A stretch of 64,000 bases of DNA from Bacteroidia bacterium (GTDB taxonomy: Bacteria > Bacteroidota > Bacteroidia > SpSt-205): NCBI GenBank assembly GCA_026414975.1, contig JAOAHZ010000001.1:62001-126000 (forward strand), read 5' to 3'. Below, piece after piece: positions 17,694 to 24,816 of this stretch. The stretch's first letter is position 1. Each line of letters opens with the position of its first letter. The notes beneath the pieces were generated by a model. It made no database searches and was not told the DNA's origin. It worked only from the letters and a program-made list of their open reading frames with translations. Position numbers and translations under genes: made by a program.

Positions 17694-18968
17694 ATGGAAT
17701 GGCGAACTTACAAGCCGCTTCTTCTGCCTCGAATAGCTAACCTACAGGAGATAGAGGTGTATGAAGCCCACGGAGGGTATGAGCAGCTTCGACGGGTTTT
17801 GCGTGAGATGACGCCAGCTCAGGTCATAGAAGAAGTCAAAGCCGCTAATATCCGAGGCCGAGGGGGGGCCGGTTTCAATGCAGGTTTGAAGTGGAGCTTC
17901 ATGCCCCCTAAAAAGGAGGGTTTGCCTCGCTACCTCCTCGCTAATGGAGATGAGTCTGAGCCCGGCACCTTCAAAGACCGCCGCTTATTGGAGTTCAACC
18001 CTCACCTCTTTATAGAGGGTTGCCTTATAGCGGCTTATGCGATGCAGATAGATGCGATATACGTGTATATCCGAGGGGAATACGCCGACTGGATAGATAA
18101 GCTGCAACGAGCCGTTGATCAGGCCTATCAGCGGGGATATATCGGACATAACATCTTGGGAAGCGGATTTAGTACTCAGCTTTATATACATCGGGGGGCT
18201 GGAGCTTATATCTGCGGAGAAGAGACCGGGCTGATGGAATCTTTAGAAGGCAAACGCGCTTATCCTCGCTACAAGCCCCCTTTCCCAGCTCAGAAAGGGG
18301 TTTGGGGAGCTCCTACAACCATCAACAACATAGAGACTTTATCCCATGTGCCGCTTGTTTTACGCATGGGTGCTTCCGCTTACGCACAGATAGGGGCTCC
18401 GGAACACCCTGGCCCTATCTTATACGGCATCTCCGGTCATGTCAATCGCCCAGGCCTTTATGAATATCCTAGCGGCATGCTGATTACAGACCTCCTATAC
18501 GAGGTGGCAGGCGGCATCCGCAAGGGAAGAAAACTCAAGGGGGTAGTGCCTGGCGGTTCTTCTACACCCATTCTGAAGGCTGATGAAATAGAGGGCGTAC
18601 GCATGAGCGCTGATGCCTTACGCAAGGTCGGCTCCATGATGGGCACAGCTGGCATGCTCGTCTTAGATGAGGAGACAAATATGGTGCGTTTCGCTTATCG
18701 TATTGCTGCCTTCTATAAGCATGAGTCCTGCGGACAATGCACCCCCTGCCGAGAAGGCACAGGGTGGATGAAGCAAATCTTAGCCCGGTTCTTAGAAGGT
18801 ACTGCTACATACGCTGATATAGATAGACTGCTCTCGGTCGCTAATCAAATAGAAGGGCGTACGATATGCGCCTTGGCTGATGCAGCCGTCTGGCCCATCC
18901 GCGCTATCGTCCAGAAGTACCGAGAGGAATTTGAGCGGGTTGCTCACCCCACCTTGATACCAGTCTGA
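17694..18968 (+). CDS. nuoF: NADH-quinone oxidoreductase subunit F (lone copy)
   Basis: The NADH- and FMN-binding subunit of respiratory complex I, 424 residues. The nucleotide motif RGRGGAGF (54-61), the FMN region ANGDESEPGTFKDR, a SLBB region and the N3 cluster ligands ESCGQCTPCREGT, plus a fourth Cys in RTICALAD, are all present. No other nuo gene is in the window, so the usual nuoE-F-G order is broken here. Another possibility is the diaphorase subunit of an NAD-linked hydrogenase or formate dehydrogenase, but length and motifs fit NuoF well. Its own promoter gives an apparently leaderless transcript. Confidence 0.88.
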   Translation: MEWRTYKPLLLPRIANLQEIEVYEAHGGYEQLRRVLREMTPAQVIEEVKAANIRGRGGAGFNAGLKWSFMPPKKEGLPRYLLANGDESEPGTFKDRRLLEFNPHLFIEGCLIAAYAMQIDAIYVYIRGEYADWIDKLQRAVDQAYQRGYIGHNILGSGFSTQLYIHRGAGAYICGEETGLMESLEGKRAYPRYKPPFPAQKGVWGAPTTINNIETLSHVPLVLRMGASAYAQIGAPEHPGPILYGISGHVNRPGLYEYPSGMLITDLLYEVAGGIRKGRKLKGVVPGGSSTPILKADEIEGVRMSADALRKVGSMMGTAGMLVLDEETNMVRFAYRIAAFYKHESCGQCTPCREGTGWMKQILARFLEGTATYADIDRLLSVANQIEGRTICALADAAVWPIRAIVQKYREEFERVAHPTLIPV

Positions 18969-18987
18969 GGACGGGCACGGTTTTTGA

Positions 18988-18995
18988 TACCTTTG
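18988..18995 (+). promoter_or_regulatory. Possible -7 box of the divIVA-dcd-lpxD operon
   Basis: TACCTTTG preceded by a T-run, 13 nt before the ATG at 19009. Transcription from here would leave a leader of about 9 nt. It lies in the 40-nt gap after nuoF. Confidence 0.55.
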
Positions 18996-19008
18996 CCGTC
19001 TCTGGGCT

Positions 19009-19557
19009 ATGCTGACCCCCATAGACATCCAAAACCAAACTTTTAACCGGTCCCTACGCGGCTACGACCCTGAAGAGGTCCGAACCTTTCTGCGTCAGGT
19101 AGCTCAGGCTTGGGGAGCTCTCTTAGAAGAAAAGCATGCTCTAAAGCAGAAAGTGGAGCAGCTTTCAGCAGAGCTCTCCAAATACAGAGAAATGGAAAAT
19201 ATCCTTCAGCGGACCCTTCTACAAGCGGAGGAGACCAGTCGCCTCACGCTTCAAAACGCTGAAAAAAACGCTTCGCTCATCCTGCAAGAAGCTCAGCGAA
19301 AAGCTGACGAGCTCCTTGCGACCGTTCAGCGACAAAAAGCTCAGCTTGAAGAAGCTATTCAGGTCCTTCAGCAGCGGCGCCAAGATATCCTTTTAGAGCT
19401 TCGAGCTTTCTTGACCTTGCAGTTAGAACGATTAGAGCAGCTTACCCAACTACCCACTCTGCCTCCGACTTCAAGTAGTTCGACTTCTCCAACCTCCAAA
19501 TCAGGCACCCCCACACCAAAGACCCTCTGGGCATCTAAAATAGCTGAGAAGCTATGA
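19009..19557 (+). CDS. DivIVA-domain coiled-coil protein
   Basis: A 182-residue protein with the DivIVA/GpsB N-terminal signature: LTPIDIQNQTFNRSLRGYDPEEVRTFL (residues 2-28), in which the FNRSLRGYD loop senses membrane curvature in known homologues. A long coiled coil spans about 30-145 and a Ser/Thr/Pro-rich tail follows. DivIVA proteins recruit division or cell-wall factors to poles and septa and are best known in Gram-positive bacteria. Its stop overlaps the dcd start by 4 nt. Its partner in this organism is unknown. Confidence 0.82.
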   Translation: MLTPIDIQNQTFNRSLRGYDPEEVRTFLRQVAQAWGALLEEKHALKQKVEQLSAELSKYREMENILQRTLLQAEETSRLTLQNAEKNASLILQEAQRKADELLATVQRQKAQLEEAIQVLQQRRQDILLELRAFLTLQLERLEQLTQLPTLPPTSSSSTSPTSKSGTPTPKTLWASKIAEKL

Positions 19558-20111
19558 TCCTCTCAGATACTCAAATAATGGAGGCTCTGAAGCGAGGGGA
19601 CTTGCGGATAGAACCATTCAGACAGGAAGCTCTGGGAAGCAACAGCTACGATGTTCATCTTAGCCCTTATTTACGAGTGTATGCCCAGCCGACCTTAGAC
19701 GCCAGCCGGCCAGTACCCTCCATGGTTATTAAGATTCCCCCTCAAGGTCTCTATCTCGTGCCCGGCGTACTATACTTAGGAGCTACAGAGGAATACACGG
19801 AGAGCCATGCCTATGTTCCTTTTTTAGAGGGTAAAAGTAGTGTCGGTCGCTTAGGCATCCAAATCCATTCAACAGCCAGTAAAGGCGACATCGGCTTCTG
19901 TAATCACTGGACCCTTGAAATCTCGGTAATCCACCCCGTAAAGGTTTATCCGGGAATGCCTATTGGACAGCTTATATTTTTTACCTTGGCAGGAGCAGTA
20001 GAAACTTCCTATATGCAGCGCCAAACCGCTAAGTACGTCCAGCGTGATCCCCTCCCTGTCCCTTCCTATCTCTGGAAAAACTTTCAATCCCATGAAGATA
20101 CCCGCCCATAA
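19554..20111 (+). CDS. dcd: dCTP deaminase
   Basis: A 185-residue trimeric dUTPase-fold enzyme that deaminates dCTP to dUTP for thymidylate synthesis. Family motifs are [12 protein letters not shown] (about 24-35), [14 protein letters not shown] (about 87-100) and [10 protein letters not shown] (about 109-118) with the catalytic Glu. These match Dcd rather than plain dUTPase. The start is the ATG overlapping the DivIVA stop (ATGA). The end overlaps lpxD by 20 nt. Confidence 0.87.
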   Translation: MILSDTQIMEALKRGDLRIEPFRQEALGSNSYDVHLSPYLRVYAQPTLDASRPVPSMVIKIPPQGLYLVPGVLYLGATEEYTESHAYVPFLEGKSSVGRLGIQIHSTASKGDIGFCNHWTLEISVIHPVKVYPGMPIGQLIFFTLAGAVETSYMQRQTAKYVQRDPLPVPSYLWKNFQSHEDTRP

Positions 20112-21102
20112 AGCCTGCGAGATCGCCAATCTCGTGGGAGGTTCTTTGGTCGGAGACCCGAATGTGTTAGCCACGGGCATCAACGAAATTCATCGGGTAG
20201 AACCGGGAGATATCACATTCACCGATGTCTCTAAGTACTTACGCCGAGCGTTGGAGAGCCCAGCCTCCGTTATACTCATCAATCAAGAGGTTGATCCGCC
20301 CCCTGGTAAAGCCTTGATTTACACCCCTTTTCCTTTCCGCAGTTTCAACAAGCTTTTAGAGCATTTCCGTCCCAGCGTGCCCGTGACTTTCCCGCCTGAC
20401 CGACTCGAATACCCCGGCGTGCAAATAGGACAAAATGTCATCATTGGTGAAGGAACCTACATAGAGCCCGGCTGCCAAATCGGACATAATACTGTCATCG
20501 GTCCCCACTGCTATATCGGACGAAATACGATTATCTATCCAGGAGTCGTCATTGGCCCTCACACTTATATTGGCTCACATGTCGTTATTCAGTCGGGGTG
20601 TGTTATCGGGGGCGAAGCCTTTTACTACAAGCGCACGGTAGCGGGGTCTGAGAGACTTTTGAGCAAAGGGCGTGTAGTAATCGGCGACTATGTAGAAATC
20701 GGTGCTAACACAACCATAGATCGCGGCGTTACCTCGGACACCTACATCGGCGACCACACGAAGATTGACAACCTCGTTCAGATCGGCCATGATACCTTCA
20801 TCGGACGAAACTGCCAAATAGCGGCTCAAGTGGGTATCGCTGGTACTTGCATTATTGAAGATGGAGTTGTTCTGTGGGGACAAGTAGGGGTGCCCAGTGG
20901 CATTCGCATCGGAGCCCGAGCTACCGTGCTCGCTAAATCTGGCGTACTTACCTCTTTAGAAAGCGGCAAGGTTTATTTTGGTTTCATCGCCAAGGAGGTT
21001 AAGAAAGCATGGCGCGAAATCGCCTCTATGGGGCGCCTGCCACGGCTCCTGCGCGTCTTAGACCCCGCCTCCGCAAACGGACACCCCGAGGAAAAACTCT
21101 AA
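20092..21102 (+). CDS. lpxD: UDP-3-O-acylglucosamine N-acyltransferase
   Basis: A left-handed beta-helix acyltransferase of lipid A synthesis that adds the second 3-hydroxyacyl chain to UDP-acyl-glucosamine. An N-terminal LpxD domain (about 1-95) is followed by many hexapeptide repeats of the type [13 protein letters not shown] (about 105-290). The catalytic His lies in [12 protein letters not shown], followed by QVGIAG. The start is the ATG at 20092 ([21 protein letters not shown]), inside the dcd tail. An earlier in-frame start at 20044 would add 16 residues without family similarity. Confidence 0.88.
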   Translation: MKIPAHKACEIANLVGGSLVGDPNVLATGINEIHRVEPGDITFTDVSKYLRRALESPASVILINQEVDPPPGKALIYTPFPFRSFNKLLEHFRPSVPVTFPPDRLEYPGVQIGQNVIIGEGTYIEPGCQIGHNTVIGPHCYIGRNTIIYPGVVIGPHTYIGSHVVIQSGCVIGGEAFYYKRTVAGSERLLSKGRVVIGDYVEIGANTTIDRGVTSDTYIGDHTKIDNLVQIGHDTFIGRNCQIAAQVGIAGTCIIEDGVVLWGQVGVPSGIRIGARATVLAKSGVLTSLESGKVYFGFIAKEVKKAWREIASMGRLPRLLRVLDPASANGHPEEKL

Positions 21103-21108
21103 ACCATC

Positions 21109-21708
21109 ATGGATACCTCTCGCGTAGCTGTAGTCCTCAGACGGACTCTTCGCATCCTATTTAGATACTTTTTACGAGGGGTATTCCTTTTCCTTCCTGC
21201 AATAGCAACCATCTATGTTCTCTGGCTTATCCTAAACTGGCTGGATAATATCCTACCGACAGGCACTCCAGGGTTGGGTATTCTCCTTCTTATTGTGGCG
21301 CTGACGGCACTCGGTTATATCGGCACGCACTGGTTAGGCCCGACTCTTATTGGTTCTGTGGAAGAGAGAATCCGCAAAATACCTTTCATCGGCTTCTTAT
21401 ACAGCTCTGTTCGAGAGCTTGTAGATACCTCACGTCGTTCTTACCGATTTGACTATCCTGTGCTTTTTCGCTTAGATCCGAACTCGTCCGTCTACTATGT
21501 GGGGTTTTTGACCCATGAGCAACCTCTACCGGGATATAATCTTGTCGCTGTGTTTGTTCCCTTCGCCTTTGCTGCCCTAACAGGTAAAGTTATATTTCTA
21601 CCCCGCGACCAGGTAATACCCTTAGAGATGCGAGGATCAGATGCTCTACGACTGATTATCTCAGGAGCCTTTGTGACAGGACAACCTGTAAGGAATGGGA
21701 CTGCCTGA
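21109..21708 (+). CDS. DUF502 family membrane protein
   Basis: A 199-residue inner-membrane protein. Two strong helices lie at about 20-45 and 50-72. The cytoplasmic part begins IRKIPFIGFLYSSVRELVDT and includes VFVPFAF, all typical of DUF502. Homologues occur in many Gram-negative bacteria and plants, with no established biochemical role. It starts 6 nt after lpxD, which weakly suggests an envelope function. Confidence 0.8.
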   Translation: MDTSRVAVVLRRTLRILFRYFLRGVFLFLPAIATIYVLWLILNWLDNILPTGTPGLGILLLIVALTALGYIGTHWLGPTLIGSVEERIRKIPFIGFLYSSVRELVDTSRRSYRFDYPVLFRLDPNSSVYYVGFLTHEQPLPGYNLVAVFVPFAFAALTGKVIFLPRDQVIPLEMRGSDALRLIISGAFVTGQPVRNGTA

Positions 21709-22264
21709 GTCTCGCCTTCTGCTGAAGCTCCCCCTCCTAACCGTAGAAGAACTTACCCATGAAAAACGACTTATTGTTCATAGGGGGGTTTTTAGTGCTG
21801 TATGTCTCGTTTTCTACCTTCCTTCTGGAGAAGAATACTTTCTCACTGTACGGCAGTACCGTACCGCTGCTTCTGCTGTGTTTTATGAACATCCAGCTGG
21901 TATGATAGAGCCCTCAGAAGACCCCATAGAAGGGGCTCTCCGTGAGCTGGCAGAAGAAACCGGCTGGCTTCTCACTAAAGACGATATCATACCCCTCACA
22001 CCTCACAGCCTCTACCCCTCGCCAGCTATATGGCGAGAAGAAGGCTACTTCTTTGCAGCTCGCCTTCAGGTCCCCAAACCCCTCATAGACTCATACCAAG
22101 CGGACCCAATCCGAGAAACAAAAGAGGAACAGCTCCGTTTAGCGGCTATTCCGAAAGAAAAACTGCCTCAGCTCACACGCAACCTCCAGACTATAGCGCA
22201 TACATTCCTATACTATGCCCATTTCGGTGCTCCTGACGGAAAGCTACCATCCCTTTTTGGTTGA
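21695..22264 (+). CDS. Nudix hydrolase (ADP-ribose pyrophosphatase-like)
   Basis: A 189-residue Nudix enzyme with a complete box GMIEPSEDPIEGALRELAEE followed by TGW (about residues 69-91, pattern G-x5-E-x7-REL-x-EE-x-G-U). Conserved YPSPAIWREEGYFF after the box is typical of ADP-ribose or nucleotide-sugar pyrophosphatases. The ATG overlaps the DUF502 gene by 14 nt and the 3' end overlaps the dehydrogenase gene by up to 50 nt. The exact substrate is not predictable. Confidence 0.85.
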   Translation: MGLPESRLLLKLPLLTVEELTHEKRLIVHRGVFSAVCLVFYLPSGEEYFLTVRQYRTAASAVFYEHPAGMIEPSEDPIEGALRELAEETGWLLTKDDIIPLTPHSLYPSPAIWREEGYFFAARLQVPKPLIDSYQADPIRETKEEQLRLAAIPKEKLPQLTRNLQTIAHTFLYYAHFGAPDGKLPSLFG

Positions 22265-23186
22265 GAGCTTGCGTCAGCACCCTACGATACATCTAACGCA
22301 TATTGAGAATCCTTCACCGGCGCTACTCTACGACGCCATTTCAGAAGCAGAAGTTTGGATCATGCGAGGGACGATTGCGGTAACGGAGGCGCTGCTGGAG
22401 AAAGCCCATCGGTTACAGCTCATTATTCGGGCGGGCTCAGGGGTAGATCACATAGAGAAAGAAGCTCTTAAGCGGCGCCGTATCAAGCTATACAGTACCC
22501 CTCATGTTAATGCTCTCCCCGTTGCTGAATATGTTCTGACTGCCCTACTAATGCTATCGCGACGATTCTTGATTGCTCATCACCACCTAAAGGAATCGGG
22601 CAGATGGCTTCGTCGAAACAGCATGGGTCGCGAGCTGGGGTCTCTGACGGTGGGGATTATAGGTTTCGGGCAGAACGGAAGTCGTACCGCTTACCTTCTT
22701 GCAGCTTTGGGCGCCCGAGTACTGGCTTACGATAAATACAAAGGGGGATTTGGCGGATTTGGGATCAGGGAAACGACGCTTGAGGAGATTTTCGCAGAAG
22801 CCGATGTCCTTTCCCTCCATATACCTCTGACCACCGAAACAAAGGGCTTAGTGAATGCGGACTTCCTGAGGCGTTTCCAGCGTCCAGTAGCTCTAATTAA
22901 CGCAGCTCGGGGGGAGATCGTAGAGCTTTCGGCTATCTTAGAAGCTTTATTAGCAGGACGGCTGTGGGGAGTCGCATTAGACACTCTACCCTATGAACCA
23001 CCAGAACGCTTAGCCCCCCCAGATTATGCAGTCTGGGAGCAGCTCAGACGCCACCCCGCCGTGCTGCTTACGCCTCATATAGCCGGTCTGACTGAGGAAA
23101 GCGAGTTAAGACTCGCTCGAGCGGTGCTGACCCTTCTGGAAAGTTGGCTGCACCGCCAATCCGACCCCTATAGCGATAAAGTATAA
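22215..23186 (+). CDS. D-isomer 2-hydroxyacid dehydrogenase (phosphoglycerate dehydrogenase-like)
   Basis: A 323-residue NAD-dependent dehydrogenase. The coenzyme motif is GIIGFGQNG, the catalytic Arg is in NAARGEIV, the Glu in DTLPYEPP and the His in LTPHIAG. The N-terminal RAGSGVDHI is the substrate-domain segment. It lacks the C-terminal ACT domain of large SerA enzymes. It could make 3-phosphohydroxypyruvate or act on another 2-hydroxyacid. The ATG at 22215 lies within the Nudix gene; GTG at 22227 is an alternative. The last 81 nt overlap the convergent membrane-protein gene. Confidence 0.85.
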   Translation: MPISVLLTESYHPFLVESLRQHPTIHLTHIENPSPALLYDAISEAEVWIMRGTIAVTEALLEKAHRLQLIIRAGSGVDHIEKEALKRRRIKLYSTPHVNALPVAEYVLTALLMLSRRFLIAHHHLKESGRWLRRNSMGRELGSLTVGIIGFGQNGSRTAYLLAALGARVLAYDKYKGGFGGFGIRETTLEEIFAEADVLSLHIPLTTETKGLVNADFLRRFQRPVALINAARGEIVELSAILEALLAGRLWGVALDTLPYEPPERLAPPDYAVWEQLRRHPAVLLTPHIAGLTEESELRLARAVLTLLESWLHRQSDPYSDKV

Positions 23187-24341
23187 GCCGTATAGCCTTT
23201 GCCGCGCTAAGGTTCCCCAAAAAGGCACTGCCATCGCAATAACGCCTACGATGAAGGTGCCCCCCAGGATTAGAAGGATCGCCCGCAGGGTCCACTGCGC
23301 CCGGGCCGCCCAGTAGACTCCCAAGCCTGCCAAAACCCACACCTCAACCATATAAAAGAGCGGTAAAATCTTCTTGACTTGTCCGGGAAAAGGGCCAAGG
23401 AGTCCATAGGGTATCGCTTTGAGCCACCCCATAAGACTGCCCCAGAAGCTCGGTTCATAAGCAAGCTGAAATACACTACCCTCTACCACCTCTGGATGTA
23501 TCCGAGGGTCTAATGCTTCCGTCCGATAGGTATAACACCAAGGGCCGATAACTTTCCCTAATAAAACAATGCTGACACCGACTACCAGGAGAAGAAGCCA
23601 GCGACTGTTCCAGCGATAGAGGGCGCCCATGACCACTGCAATAGGTAAAGCCTCTGGTCGCAGGAAAGCAAGCAGAAGCAGCGCAGCTGCTCCGCCCATA
23701 TCCTTGATCGAATGAACCGAAGCAACCCAAGCCGTCCCATATAAGAGTAAAGGGATAGCCAGAGTGTCTCTCAGCGCCCCGGAGGTCCAGACCAGAGCAC
23801 TGGGCATAAGGAACCAGACTATCCAAAACCTCTCGGGTAGCGCGCCTACCCTCTGCCAACGGCGGTAAGCAGCATACCCTAAAAGCCCTCCAGCGAGGGC
23901 CATGAGCCCTTGAAGCCCGTAATATCCTCCGCCTGCCGCAAGGTATAGAGGTACCAGCAAGCGATAAAAGAAGTAGTTGCTGGGCTCACTCCATTCATAA
24001 TCATAGCCGTATAAGCGTATATCTCGGAAAAAAATCTCCCACCCGCGAGCCTCCCATGACGAAGAAAACTCTCGGAAAAGGAGAGCCAACCCATCCGCTG
24101 GAGCTGTGCCTAAGTAATAAGCAAGTCGTCCCGCCGTTAGGTATGCCTTTAGAATGTCGCCATGGCAATAGTAGTTGGCGTATAGCCACCCTACCCCCCA
24201 ACCAGCTAATACCTTGACTATCAAGACAAAGTACAGCCAGAAAGGCGCACGGTGGTATTCTATGCGATACCCTATGTAGCCCAACCAGAAGCCTACTAAA
24301 ACAAACCCCAAACCTTCTTGTAAAGGCGAGAGAGTAACCAT
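23106..24341 (-). CDS. Polytopic membrane protein of unknown function
   Basis: A 411-residue protein with about ten hydrophobic helices and few soluble loops. It resembles the uncharacterised multi-span proteins of Bacteroidota that sit near polysaccharide or glycosyltransferase genes, but no catalytic motif is clear. The ATG at 24341 lies 5 nt from an AACCTTTG box. It diverges from the small TPR gene with only 26 nt between starts. Its 3' end runs 81 nt under the dehydrogenase gene. Confidence 0.7.
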   Translation of the reverse strand: MVTLSPLQEGLGFVLVGFWLGYIGYRIEYHRAPFWLYFVLIVKVLAGWGVGWLYANYYCHGDILKAYLTAGRLAYYLGTAPADGLALLFREFSSSWEARGWEIFFRDIRLYGYDYEWSEPSNYFFYRLLVPLYLAAGGGYYGLQGLMALAGGLLGYAAYRRWQRVGALPERFWIVWFLMPSALVWTSGALRDTLAIPLLLYGTAWVASVHSIKDMGGAAALLLLAFLRPEALPIAVVMGALYRWNSRWLLLLVVGVSIVLLGKVIGPWCYTYRTEALDPRIHPEVVEGSVFQLAYEPSFWGSLMGWLKAIPYGLLGPFPGQVKKILPLFYMVEVWVLAGLGVYWAARAQWTLRAILLILGGTFIVGVIAMAVPFWGTLARQRLYGLYFIAIGVGLAVQPTFQKGQHRSSES

Positions 24342-24346
24342 GTAGT

Positions 24347-24354
24347 CAAAGGTT
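24347..24354 (-). promoter_or_regulatory. -7 promoter box of the membrane protein
   Basis: Minus-strand AACCTTTG (one mismatch), then 5 nt, then ATG at 24341. It is separated by a single base from the opposite box at 24356. Confidence 0.5.
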
Positions 24355-24355
24355 G

Positions 24356-24363
24356 TATCTTTC
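24356..24363 (+). promoter_or_regulatory. -7 promoter box of the TPR protein
   Basis: TATCTTTC (one mismatch at the last base), then CACC, then ATG at 24368. The 4-nt spacing identifies this ATG as the start instead of a TTG 15 nt upstream. Confidence 0.55.
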
Positions 24364-24367
24364 CACC

Positions 24368-24691
24368 ATGGATAGGGAGAGAGAGCTAAGAGCTCGCATG
24401 CAGATGGACGAATCAGACCCGTTTTGGGCCCATACCTTGGGGGTATACTTAGCCGGACAGCAGCGCTGGTCTGAAGCGGAACAGGCCTTCAAAGAGGCTC
24501 TACGGCGTTCACCCACCTATTATGCGACTTATTATCAGTTGGGGTTGCTATATGAGAACCTCGGTCGCGAGCCAGAAGCTATAGAAGCTTTCCGAGAAGG
24601 ACACCGCCTAGCCATGGAAGCCAGAGACCTAAGACTCTTAAGCGACTTCCGCATGAAGCTAAGTCTGTACCTGGGCATGGATGAAGCGTGA
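24368..24691 (+). CDS. Small TPR protein
   Basis: A 107-residue soluble helical protein. Residues about 18-85 hold two tetratricopeptide repeats (WSEAEQAFKEALRRSPTYY and the next, PEAIEAFREGHRLA), which are protein-binding modules. No signal peptide is visible. It stands alone between a divergent membrane gene and the convergent amidase gene. No specific partner is evident. Confidence 0.78.
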   Translation: MDRERELRARMQMDESDPFWAHTLGVYLAGQQRWSEAEQAFKEALRRSPTYYATYYQLGLLYENLGREPEAIEAFREGHRLAMEARDLRLLSDFRMKLSLYLGMDEA

Positions 24692-24710
24692 GAGAACCCG
24701 CACCAGCAAA

Positions 24711-24780
24711 ACCGATTTAGGGCCTATTGCGAGCATCCGGGTAGCAGGCTCCACCGACATGCAAACCCACGCCTATCGGT
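24711..24780. repeat. Short inverted repeat in the convergent gap 24692-24816
   Basis: ACCGAT (24711-24716) and ATCGGT (24775-24780) face each other across the 125-nt gap between the TPR gene and the amidase gene. The core resembles the inverted repeats at 735-820 and 54543-54597. With 6-bp arms this may be chance. No stem with a T-run is obvious in the gap. Confidence 0.2.
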
Positions 24781-24816
24781 CCCCTCACGACTGAGAAGTG
24801 CAAATACTCACACACC

